A stretch of DNA of 64,000 bases from Emticicia sp037153985 (GTDB lineage Bacteria; Bacteroidota; Bacteroidia; Cytophagales; Spirosomataceae). The notes beneath the pieces were generated by a model. The model saw only the letters and a list, made by a program, of their open reading frames with translations, was not told where the DNA came from and made no database searches. The stretch lies in NCBI RefSeq assembly GCF_037153985.1, contig NZ_JBBAYI010000014.1, positions 54,980 through 118,979 of the forward strand. Reading direction: 5' to 3'. This document shows, in pieces, positions 56,601-64,000 of the stretch (within the stretch, counting starts at the first letter, position 1; each line of letters begins with the position of its first letter). A program made the position numbers and the translations under genes.

Positions 56601-57765
56601 TACGGGGATATACAATAATACAATGTATTTGGCGGCTGTAAATGGCCAGTTCACGTTCAACCTCTCTATTTGTAACAACAGCAATGAAGTTTGAAGAACC
56701 TGCTGCAAGTTGAGGTAACACGCCTGGTTGGTCAAAAACAACTACTTTATCACGAAATTTTGTTAAATCTTCTGTACTATCATTAAAAAGTTCAGCCAAA
56801 AAAGCAACCGCTTCTTCTGTTGAGTCAGCAGTAATTATTATTGGCTCTTTTGGTGTTTTGGTAAGTTTAGAGATTATAAGTGTTCTTGAATTATCTATTG
56901 GAGTTTTAAATAATGAACCTATTAAAGAAGGTTCACTTACTCTAGCCCAATCATCCCAACATTTGTCTAAAGACCTAGTTCCTAAAGATAAGGTGCGCTT
57001 TATTTCATTAGCAAACCAAGTTTGACCTGCAATTGATTGGGATACCCATTGTTCTAAATCGCTTGCATCATAAGCTCGAACATCTTTCCATTGACCTTTG
57101 GCATTATTTTCCTTTATCCAATTATCTTTTCCTGACCATTTATGAGGTGTAACAAAAACAAACGTAATACTTTCTCGTTCTGATTTATTATTCGCTTTTA
57201 TACTTTTGATATAATCCCCATCTGCCTTAGTTTTAATATCTTGATTGCAGCCAAACTCCCAACCAGAAACTCCTTCTGGAATCCAAGGAGTGCCTTCAGA
57301 GGCTATTATAAACCCATCCCAACCGGGACGCTCTCCATTATCATTACCATTAAAATTGACTTTGCTTGGGACAATGCCACTAGAATGTATGAGAGTTCGT
57401 AGAAAAACAGCAAGGCGTGTTCGTGCCTTAATACTAGAAGCCCATTGCTCTATTTCACTAGCTAAAATATCAAGGAATGGTGGTACGTATATATTTGTAT
57501 TTGAAGGTGTTCCTTTAACTTTTGCTTGTGATAAATCAAACGTTACTTGCATATCGTGCAATATTTGTGCAGATATTGCAAAGGCACGTTCAATACGTGA
57601 AGCCATATCCACCGACAAAGTAGAGTTTCCATTTAGGAAGTTTGAAAGGGCAGGTCGCCCTATGCCAAGTATCTTTGCGGCCTCGGTAACCGATATTTTT
57701 CGAGGTTGAAGAATATTTTCTCTAATGTATTGTCCCGGAGTCTGTAAATTTATTGAAGTTTTCAC
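53650..57765 (-). CDS. Giant protein with HigA-like HTH and putative nuclease domain
   Basis: 1371 aa, not a recognised system. Residues 1-80 form a HigA-type XRE helix-turn-helix (GQYIRENILQPRKISVTEAAKILGIGRPALSNFLNG). Residues about 110-250 resemble a PD-(D/E)XK-like fold: GWDG (Asp150), WEFG (Glu170), Lys180, then ITFVFVTPHKW. The remaining 1100 residues are mostly helical, with a conserved C-terminal block (GLLAKSPKGKDEIWP ... RGEGGDQERQLAKMY). A homologue without the HTH is encoded at 60114. An 11-bp inverted repeat lies just upstream and may be its operator. Defence role is inferred from context. Confidence 0.7.
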   Translation of the reverse strand: MKTSINLQTPGQYIRENILQPRKISVTEAAKILGIGRPALSNFLNGNSTLSVDMASRIERAFAISAQILHDMQVTFDLSQAKVKGTPSNTNIYVPPFLDILASEIEQWASSIKARTRLAVFLRTLIHSSGIVPSKVNFNGNDNGERPGWDGFIIASEGTPWIPEGVSGWEFGCNQDIKTKADGDYIKSIKANNKSERESITFVFVTPHKWSGKDNWIKENNAKGQWKDVRAYDASDLEQWVSQSIAGQTWFANEIKRTLSLGTRSLDKCWDDWARVSEPSLIGSLFKTPIDNSRTLIISKLTKTPKEPIIITADSTEEAVAFLAELFNDSTEDLTKFRDKVVVFDQPGVLPQLAAGSSNFIAVVTNREVERELAIYSRQIHCIIVYPRNSINTDAHVKLEPLNYESFHSSLEEMGYTDDERTRLENESGRSLTVLRRRLSNIPAIRNPDWVTDKSTSAKLVPFLFAGAWNSTNQCDQIILSSLAKETPYDDLEKQVQEINQLNDSPVWSTGSYRGVVSKIDLLFAISGTITQTELKTYFDVAELVLSEDNPSLDLPEKQRIFAKIFGKTREISGPLRNGICETLVLLAVHGNSLFLNRLGINVEVLASKLVEDLLYEPLTTRKLEAHDRDLPTYAEVAPDTFLKILEKDLKTFAPATIGLMKPAESDFFGGGCSRTGLLWALENLAWSPITLTRAALILARLAEVKIDDNWANKPIASLKAIFLCWMPQTAANASKRISVLNSIIKDYPKIGWEICMEQFGRLQQSGSYSNKPRWRNDAQGYGAPIKTNKEMYEFTDKVVEIVLHWKNHDKTTIGDLVERLHDLREEEQEVIWTIVKDWAITASDLDKAWIREKIRVNFMSRKMISRNEHGQINQSIVAANAAYEALEPKNIINKFEWLFRQSWVEESYDEINNGDNDYRKRAERIDQIRSKALQDIYNERGTDGILELSELGKAPFEIGTLMTKNILSSQGTLDFILKVVGSEEKATTWAYESLVKGTLRSIIDNNKRTEILIKAKEFLSEENFIRLLRFAPFCEATWYLVNKLNESLQQIYWSSVSPDWWHYDEQDPNEVVEKLLVVNRPRAAFSYVHYIFEKIRPALLYRLMNALVNKSNEIDGTYQFQHYEIEKAFEFLENSDSFSFEQMAVLEFAYIDIIALRRGNSGTRGIPNLEKYIELHPEFFAQVVAWVYRRKDGETDPDEIKLDDPGQVQYRAQRGYKLIDALQHIPGHNEIGEVDTNHLLNWIKIYRNTCKELGRKDIGDLTLGGLLAKSPKGKDEIWPCEPIRDVLEQIKSDDISRGMVTGRYNSRGLHWRGEGGDQERQLAKMYSLWTQALEFSHPFVAASILNKLVQYYEDDALREDTEAGIRKRLK

Positions 57766-58137
57766 TAATATGATTAATATTTAATTTGTATTGTGTAGCG
57801 TTATACAATACAAATATATCAGTTAATATTTCAAGAGTCAATAAAAAGTAACAGATTTAATCCTCATTGATTATAATTAGATGGATTTGAGAAACAAGAT
57901 TTGTTCCTTAAAATAAATACACTATAGAGAAAAATGAATAATTCTTCTATTCAACATATCTACAAGACTCAGATGAGTTATTACAAAAGTGATGTAAATA
58001 ATCAAAATTAAGGTATTCATAAGTTTGCGCCATAAAATAAAAATAACTGAAATTGTTTTTACATTAATTGATATTTGTAATAGCTTTATCATCACACGAC
58101 AAAGCTGCATATCTAAAGGATATAAACATAGAAATAT
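57766..58137. other. Divergent regulatory region of the giant-protein locus
   Basis: 372 AT-rich bases between the giant gene (minus) and the nuclease gene (plus). It holds the operator-like repeat at 57784-57815. No gene seen, and the frame 57922-58194 overlaps the nuclease start and looks spurious. Confidence 0.5.
57784..57815 (-). promoter_or_regulatory. Operator-like inverted repeat of the giant HTH gene
   Basis: ATTTGTATTGT / ACAATACAAAT perfect 11-bp arms with 10 bases between. It ends 19 bases before the start of the giant HTH gene, where a HigA-type repressor would bind its own promoter. Confidence 0.6.
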
Positions 58138-60036
58138 ATGTACACTGAAAAATTTCCAGACGAATTCGTAGAAAATTACAGATTTGCTGTTCAAAAAGCA
58201 AGAGAAGATCGTCCAAGATATTTTGCATGGATTAAGAAAGAGATAGAAATTGCTATCTCTCTCATTAATAATTTTGATAAAATCTACGTTTTAGGAGGCC
58301 TCGGGAGTAAATTAATTAAATCGACGCCAAATGCATACAATCAATTCTTAGAAACATATACTGATTCAAACAGAGAAGAAGTTGAAAAAGAATTTGTACA
58401 AAGTGACGATCAAATAGAGATACTTTTAGAATACTTAATGAGTATTTCAACAGCTTCACCTAATTCAAAAAAAGGCATTATTCCAACACAAGAAGACATT
58501 GAAGAAATTTATGAGCAACTTTCTAAAATCAAATCTAACATCAATTTTTGGGAATTATCAGCAGAAAATCCAGCAAATGGAGATGAGTTTGATCATTGGC
58601 TTAGAACAACAATGATGCTTGATACTATTAATGTTAGAGGTGAAGGCTATTTTACTCATATCCAAGAAGTGTATCAAGAAATGTTTCATCCTTTTGATGG
58701 ATTTCTTCAGCAATATTATGGTTTCAATTCTAAGGATATATTTAGCACTATATTAAAACTTGATAGCTTAGTTTATTCTAAAGTAGGTAATCCGCTGGGA
58801 ACAAAAGAAGCTCAAAAACGACTAACTGAATGGATGCAAGAAGTTGGGAAGGAAAAAATTGATGAAGTGATGCGAGAACAAGGGAAACACTTCATTATAC
58901 AGTTCACAGAAGCTAATCCAGACTTATATGATCCGGAAACCCCCGAACATATTTTAATCCATAGTCTTGAAAATGTTAAGAGTTATAATAAGATATTTTG
59001 GGTTATTCCACAAACACAAAAGGAAGAATTAATTTTTGAAAGATTGTCAATTGAGTTTGGTGCAAATGATATCTTTTTTTTGCCTCCAACCTACAAGGGG
59101 TTTCCATTGAATGATACCCTAATAAATTTAAAACCGCTAATAAAAGAAGATTATAAGTATTATGATTTTTCCTTAAATCTTGCTTATAGAAATATTTTTA
59201 AAATCACAGAAGAATTAATAAAATCTGCTGATGCTGTTTATTACGATAATTCTTTTAAGGGTAATAGTAATTCAAACTCTAGAGATAATTATATTGAATT
59301 AAAAACCAAGCAACTATTTGAAAAGTTAGTCCCGACGGCCAAATTCTATCATTCTTTAGAATACAGTATTATAGAGGATGGAGTGCAAAAACGCACAGAA
59401 CTTGATATTTTAGGGGTTTCAGAAGACAGTGTTTATATTATTGAGGTAAAAGCAGGTCTATTAAATACTAAGCATAGAAGAGGAGCTCTAAAAGGCTTAA
59501 AAGATAGATTAAAAGAGACAATCAATGAAGGTTCTTATCAATGTCATAGAGCTTTAAAGTATATTCAAGAAAATGATTCTTCATCATTTGAATATATAGA
59601 AGCAGGAACAAGAAAAACACTTTCAATTGATAATTCACAAATCCGATCCTACTTCAAAATTTCAGTAACATTTGAACATTTTTCATCTATTGCGGCAAAC
59701 TTAAAATACCTCGTCAATTCAGGAGTTTTAAGCTCTGATTTTCAATGGACTTGGATTGTTTCGCTTTACGATTTAATGGTATTTTCGGATTTAATACAAA
59801 ATGAGAATGAATTTAAAGAGTATTTGACTAATAGAATGGAATTATATGATAGAAATGACATAGAATTTTCAGATGAGATAGATATTCTTGGTTATTACCT
59901 TGAAAATAATTTCCCTTTAAGACAAGAAAAGGAAAACGAAATCTATCGAATTGTAAATTTCAAAGAAGAAATAGATTCCTATTATACAGGAACAGAGCTT
60001 GGAATTCCCGCAGTAAATAAACCGAAGAAAAAATAA
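58138..60036 (+). CDS. PD-(D/E)XK nuclease (NERD-like) with N-terminal helical region
   Basis: 632 aa. The nuclease core is near residues 385-475: helix with Glu387 (YIELKTKQLFEKL), Asp423 (ELDILGV), Glu436 and Lys438 (IIEVKAG), and Gln468-His470 after, the NERD-type arrangement. The first 380 residues are helical and unrecognised; the C-terminus ends in a basic PKKK. 77 bases before the second giant gene, same direction, so they are probably one operon. No name for the family is offered. Confidence 0.7.
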   Translation: MYTEKFPDEFVENYRFAVQKAREDRPRYFAWIKKEIEIAISLINNFDKIYVLGGLGSKLIKSTPNAYNQFLETYTDSNREEVEKEFVQSDDQIEILLEYLMSISTASPNSKKGIIPTQEDIEEIYEQLSKIKSNINFWELSAENPANGDEFDHWLRTTMMLDTINVRGEGYFTHIQEVYQEMFHPFDGFLQQYYGFNSKDIFSTILKLDSLVYSKVGNPLGTKEAQKRLTEWMQEVGKEKIDEVMREQGKHFIIQFTEANPDLYDPETPEHILIHSLENVKSYNKIFWVIPQTQKEELIFERLSIEFGANDIFFLPPTYKGFPLNDTLINLKPLIKEDYKYYDFSLNLAYRNIFKITEELIKSADAVYYDNSFKGNSNSNSRDNYIELKTKQLFEKLVPTAKFYHSLEYSIIEDGVQKRTELDILGVSEDSVYIIEVKAGLLNTKHRRGALKGLKDRLKETINEGSYQCHRALKYIQENDSSSFEYIEAGTRKTLSIDNSQIRSYFKISVTFEHFSSIAANLKYLVNSGVLSSDFQWTWIVSLYDLMVFSDLIQNENEFKEYLTNRMELYDRNDIEFSDEIDILGYYLENNFPLRQEKENEIYRIVNFKEEIDSYYTGTELGIPAVNKPKKK

Positions 60037-60113
60037 TAAGAAAGGAGCGTAAAAACTCTTTATTCACTTGTAATACAATTAACTTTTAGAATATATAAAT
60101 AAAGAGCAAGATT

Positions 60114-63100
60114 ATGCGATTTATTGAAGCTTTCGATTTAGCAAATTGGTCACAACGCATACAAACAAGAAGTGCATTTTCAAGGTTATTGTGGGATTTA
60201 ATTTGGCAAACATGTGACGGGCAATTTATTGATGCACATTTCCCTATAGACGATTATGCGCAAGTTCGTGGCCATGATGGTTTTATTGTTACAAACAATA
60301 GCAGATATCCTAGTTTTGTTCCTATAGGAACATCTATTTGGGAGATTGGAGTGGGGTTAAATTATTTGAGAAAATGTAATGATGATTACAATGATGCATT
60401 AGAAGATTTTAAAGATAAAGATGCGTCACAAGTTACTTTTGTTTTCGTTACCCTTCAAGCTTGGGATAATCCCAGAGAATCTATTGTTGACTGGAAAGAA
60501 ACAAAAAAAGATACTCCATTTAAAGATATAATTATTATTGATGGCACAAAAATTTTACAATGGTTAGAGCTATTTTTGCCTGTAGCTCTGAGACTAGCCC
60601 ATGATGAACTACAAAATCGTATCCCACCTTCAGGTGTTAGAAGTATTTCCGGTTTTTGGGAAGGTTACTCACTTCAAACAAACATCCCGATAGCTGAAGA
60701 ACTATTACTTGCAGGACGTAAAAAACAATCCGAGGGAATTTTAGAGCAAATGATAGCTGGGTTGGGTGAAACTACCTTATGTGGCGAAACCTCTGATGAA
60801 GTTATAGCATTTTTATGTGCAATTATTCAAAAGGCACAAGATGAACAACAAAGATTTTTAAAAGGGAAATGTCTCATTGTCGAAGATGCTGAAGCAGCGA
60901 AAAGATTATCGAATGTTTCTGGTATGATACTTATTGTAAATGAAAATGCAAGGAGACATGCGGCTTCACTTAAACAAAAAAATAAACTTTTTTATGCTGT
61001 TCCCATGCATGAAAAAGATATTAGAAACGCAGAAGCATTATCCCGCCCATCTTCTTCAGAATTTGCTGAAGCTCTAAAAATAATGGGATTGAAAGAAGAG
61101 GAGGCTTATCGTAAATCAATCTCTTGCAACCGTCTGTTACAGGTTTATATTCGATTAAATCAAAGCGCAAACTTTGATCTACCAATATGGCGTGATGATG
61201 TAAATGTAATTCCCGCTTTACTAGCAGGTGCTTGGGATTGTAATTTAGAGCCTGATACAAATGTATTGCAAAAGATTTCTGACTTAAATTCATATGAAGG
61301 TTATGAGCAACTTTTAGTAAAATATCTCCAAGTATTAGACCCTCCTTTATGGAGAGAGCAAGCAATTTGGAAAATTAGGTCTCCTTTGGATGCATTTATT
61401 TTAATGCATCGATTAATTACGCCAAACCAATGGAAAAAATTAAAAGACGTATGCATAGAAGTATTCTCTGACGTTTCTGTTCTTGAAATAAAAGAAACAG
61501 ATGATTTTGGATTTTATCCCAAACCAAATCACAAACATTCAGAGTGGCTGAGAAACGGATTGTCAACAACTTTGTTAACAATAGCAGCACTCAGTAAAGA
61601 TTTGAGAATTGAAATACCGAATACTGATCCTCAAAACTTTGTAAACGAAATATTTGATGCCATACCTAACTTATCGAATGACTATCGCATATTGTTTAGT
61701 CTAAAAAGTGCCTTACCATATCTAGCAGAAGCTGCTCCCAATTCTTTTCTTAATGCTGTCGCAGGCCTGATCGGCAGCAGTGATGAAAATATCAGGCCAA
61801 TTATAAATAATACTAAAAACCCTTTTTTGCAGGCAAACTACCAATTTATTATTTGGTCGCTAGAACTATTGGCATGGGATCCCAACCTATTAACTAGGGC
61901 ATCTTTATTGTTAGCGAAACTTGCTAACATTGAAGATAATAAGTCTAAACCAAATAGAGCTTTATCTTCACTAAAAAGAATTTTTCTACCTTGGCATCCA
62001 AGTACAAATGCTTCTTCTTCTCAAAGATTAGCGGCAATTGATAAAATTATATCAAACAATGATGAAGTTTCATGGGTCTTACTTTCTGAGTTATTACCAA
62101 ATCATAATGAAGTAACTACAAGCACTACCCAACCACGTTTTAGAGACATGGAAAGTGCATCAAAAGAACGTCTAACTTATGCAGTAGTTTGGAAAATGCA
62201 GGAGCAAATCGTACAGTGTTCCATTAAGATAGCTAGTGATAAAATTAACCGTTGGGAAATAATAATAAATAGAATATCACAATTTGGACCTGTTCGTGAA
62301 AAATACAATCTGTATAGTATTGTATTAGATCATTTAGAAAAGATTGATATCAAAATACTTGAGGATGAGACAAATACAATATGGCATTCTATAATAAACT
62401 CTTTTAACAGGATGCGTCGGCAAGGAATTTTTATTAATAATCCTGAACTAATAAGTCAATTAGATAGAATAGAATCGAAATGGCGGCCAATAGAACAAGT
62501 TGATAATGTCATTTGGCTTTTTAATGCTTATCTGCCTACTCTTCCAAATTCAACTAAGACGGAAAATATTCTAGATTTAATTCAAATTGAACGTTCAAAT
62601 GCAATTCGCGAAATAGTTGAAACAGAAGATATTCATTCAATAATAGAATTAGTGCAAAAGGTAAAACTACAAAGATTAGTAGCTCAAACATTAATTGATT
62701 TAAATGCCAGTGAAAAACTGATTTTCAGATTGGCAGAAGTAACAAATTTAAAAACAGAATTTCGAGAGTTTTTATTTGTTCTATCCTCAGAGGCTCATAA
62801 TATAAATAAAGATAGATGGTTGAAATGGGTGATTGATAAAAGCGTGTTAAAAGGTTTTGAAATTGAAATTGTTAACCTACTTTTCGGATTTCCCGATAAT
62901 CTCGAAACTTGGAAATTTGTCAATAAGCTTGGAAAAAATATAGAATCAATATACTGGAGTAATAAAATAATTTTTATCCAAACTATAGATGACCCAACTA
63001 TAAAGTATGCAATTAAAAAAGGAATTAAGTTTGGAAGAGCATTAAATTTACTTGGTTTAATAGATAACAATTTTGAAAAGTTGTCCCCAGTTATTATTAA

Positions 63101-63872
63101 ACAAGTCTTAGATGCAATAATTAAAGAAATTCAAAGTGGCATAGCAAAATTTGAAAGTCTAACAACACACTATCTTAAAAATGTATTTGAAAAAATTTAT
63201 CAAAATACCACATTCTCTTTAGAGGATTTAGGAACTTTAGAATATTCTTTTCTTTCAGTTTTTGAAATAGATTATAAGCCTTCAGCTCTTTTTCATTTCA
63301 TGGCTAATAGTCCTTCTTTTTTTGTCGAGATACTGAGTCATGCTCATCGAGCTTCGGGGTCTGAAATACCTAGTTTTATTACTAATGAAGAAAGAGCTAA
63401 GGCTAGTATTGCGTATAGATTACTATCGGATTTTAATACTATCCCCGGCGAACAAGTTGAGAATAACCCAATGTCATTACGTGAATGGGTAGATGAGGTT
63501 TTAAGAATAGCTACACAAAATAAAAGATTATCTGCTGCAGAGCAGTATATCGGTTATCTGCTAGCACATAGTGGGATAGGGAAAGATGGTGCTTGGCCAT
63601 CAGAAAAAGTCAGACAGGTTATTGAAACTTTGCAGTCACATAATGTTGAAAGTGGTTTAGAGCTAAAACGCTTCAACATGCGTGGGGCCACTATCAGAAG
63701 TGTAGGTGACGGCGGAAGCCTTGAAAGAGAATTAGCTCAAACATATGAAACTTGGGCCAAAGCTTGCGATCAATATCCACAAACCGCAAGCTTATTACTT
63801 AGAATTGCGCGAATGTGGCATCGATATGCAAAAAATGAAGATGATCGTGAGCGTTTATCTCAATTTGATTAA
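60114..63872 (+). CDS. Giant protein, homologue of the HTH giant protein without the HTH
   Basis: 1252 aa. Starts at the nuclease-like domain: HDG (Asp55), WEIG (Glu77), Lys87, and VTFVFVTLQAW near residue 107. The middle aligns with the other giant: LLAWDPNLLTRASLLLAKLA and LSSLKRIFLPWHPST match LAWSPITLTRAALILARLAE and IASLKAIFLCWMPQT. The C-terminus keeps GKDGAWPSEKVR and the GDGGSLERELAQTYETWAKA block. The two probably work as a pair or replace one another. Not a recognised family; role inferred. Confidence 0.7.
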   Translation: MRFIEAFDLANWSQRIQTRSAFSRLLWDLIWQTCDGQFIDAHFPIDDYAQVRGHDGFIVTNNSRYPSFVPIGTSIWEIGVGLNYLRKCNDDYNDALEDFKDKDASQVTFVFVTLQAWDNPRESIVDWKETKKDTPFKDIIIIDGTKILQWLELFLPVALRLAHDELQNRIPPSGVRSISGFWEGYSLQTNIPIAEELLLAGRKKQSEGILEQMIAGLGETTLCGETSDEVIAFLCAIIQKAQDEQQRFLKGKCLIVEDAEAAKRLSNVSGMILIVNENARRHAASLKQKNKLFYAVPMHEKDIRNAEALSRPSSSEFAEALKIMGLKEEEAYRKSISCNRLLQVYIRLNQSANFDLPIWRDDVNVIPALLAGAWDCNLEPDTNVLQKISDLNSYEGYEQLLVKYLQVLDPPLWREQAIWKIRSPLDAFILMHRLITPNQWKKLKDVCIEVFSDVSVLEIKETDDFGFYPKPNHKHSEWLRNGLSTTLLTIAALSKDLRIEIPNTDPQNFVNEIFDAIPNLSNDYRILFSLKSALPYLAEAAPNSFLNAVAGLIGSSDENIRPIINNTKNPFLQANYQFIIWSLELLAWDPNLLTRASLLLAKLANIEDNKSKPNRALSSLKRIFLPWHPSTNASSSQRLAAIDKIISNNDEVSWVLLSELLPNHNEVTTSTTQPRFRDMESASKERLTYAVVWKMQEQIVQCSIKIASDKINRWEIIINRISQFGPVREKYNLYSIVLDHLEKIDIKILEDETNTIWHSIINSFNRMRRQGIFINNPELISQLDRIESKWRPIEQVDNVIWLFNAYLPTLPNSTKTENILDLIQIERSNAIREIVETEDIHSIIELVQKVKLQRLVAQTLIDLNASEKLIFRLAEVTNLKTEFREFLFVLSSEAHNINKDRWLKWVIDKSVLKGFEIEIVNLLFGFPDNLETWKFVNKLGKNIESIYWSNKIIFIQTIDDPTIKYAIKKGIKFGRALNLLGLIDNNFEKLSPVIIKQVLDAIIKEIQSGIAKFESLTTHYLKNVFEKIYQNTTFSLEDLGTLEYSFLSVFEIDYKPSALFHFMANSPSFFVEILSHAHRASGSEIPSFITNEERAKASIAYRLLSDFNTIPGEQVENNPMSLREWVDEVLRIATQNKRLSAAEQYIGYLLAHSGIGKDGAWPSEKVRQVIETLQSHNVESGLELKRFNMRGATIRSVGDGGSLERELAQTYETWAKACDQYPQTASLLLRIARMWHRYAKNEDDRERLSQFD

Positions 63873-64000
63873 TTCTTGAATATAATTTCAACTAATATAC
63901 CAAAATATAAAATAGAATTTCTCCAATAAAATATATTATGCGAATAATGGGTTGAAAGAGCAGAAATAGAGCCAAGACAACTAAGACTTACTTTTATGGT

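Noticed and set aside
57922..58194. 90-aa minus-strand frame in the divergent region
   Set aside because: Overlaps the start of the nuclease gene, no family features, and lies in AT-rich regulatory DNA.
39001..64000. CRISPR array
   Set aside because: No regularly spaced repeats were found; the repeats seen are palindromes or single duplications.

Overview
The window looks like a chromosome segment of a low-GC Bacteroidota, probably Cytophagales. The reasons are the TTG-N19/20-TAnnTTTG promoters, near absence of strong Shine-Dalgarno sites, and typical families (DUF2723, head GIN DUF2807, DUF1080, fused HisIE, single-chain serine dehydratase). The genus is not determinable from sequence reading alone.

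Bases 1-11750 are ordinary chromosome: an envelope YdcF-like protein, a DUF2723 membrane glycosyltransferase, grpE-dnaJ, nagA, a TetR-regulated operon (tetR, thioesterase, SDR, DUF2798) with two matching operators, and a TIM-barrel isomerase / Ldh-family pair.

Bases 11900-26200 hold a large Ter-type stress module, all on the plus strand. It has three TerD paralogues, a HAD phosphatase, a phosphoribosyltransferase, four TerY-like vWA proteins (one with its metal site destroyed), a PP2C phosphatase with an Ig-like front, a protein kinase with a zinc ribbon, a GYF-PrsW intramembrane protease, TerC and a MoxR/ChlI AAA ATPase. The vWA-PP2C-kinase set is the known TerY-P triad. The genes probably form a metal-binding, phosphorylation-controlled membrane stress complex.

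Bases 26250-38750 return to housekeeping and carbohydrate genes: valS, DUF2807 lipoprotein, ROK kinase, DUF1080, L-serine dehydratase, DUF3052-like, DsrE-like, a GH9 cellulase fused to a polysaccharide deacetylase, peroxiredoxin, a small membrane protein and hisIE. Most transcription units end in clear hairpin terminators.

A tRNA-Gly / tRNA-Leu pair at 39.0-39.2 kb is followed directly by a genomic island that runs to the end of the window. It carries an ISAon1-like IS remnant that cuts into an HNH nuclease gene, a serine recombinase with a 38-bp perfect palindrome upstream, a candidate RiPP precursor with a radical SAM/SPASM maturase, a DUF2958 protein, a complete qatABCD anti-phage operon (minus strand), hipBA, a trypsin-like protease and a frameshifted pseudogene. 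At the right end are two giant homologous proteins (1371 and 1252 aa), one with a HigA-like HTH, arranged divergently around a PD-(D/E)XK (NERD-like) nuclease gene. This last locus is the best candidate for an undescribed system. Two degraded tRNA 3' halves in the same orientation (49.7 and 53.6 kb) bracket the hipBA-protease module and suggest stepwise insertion of modules.
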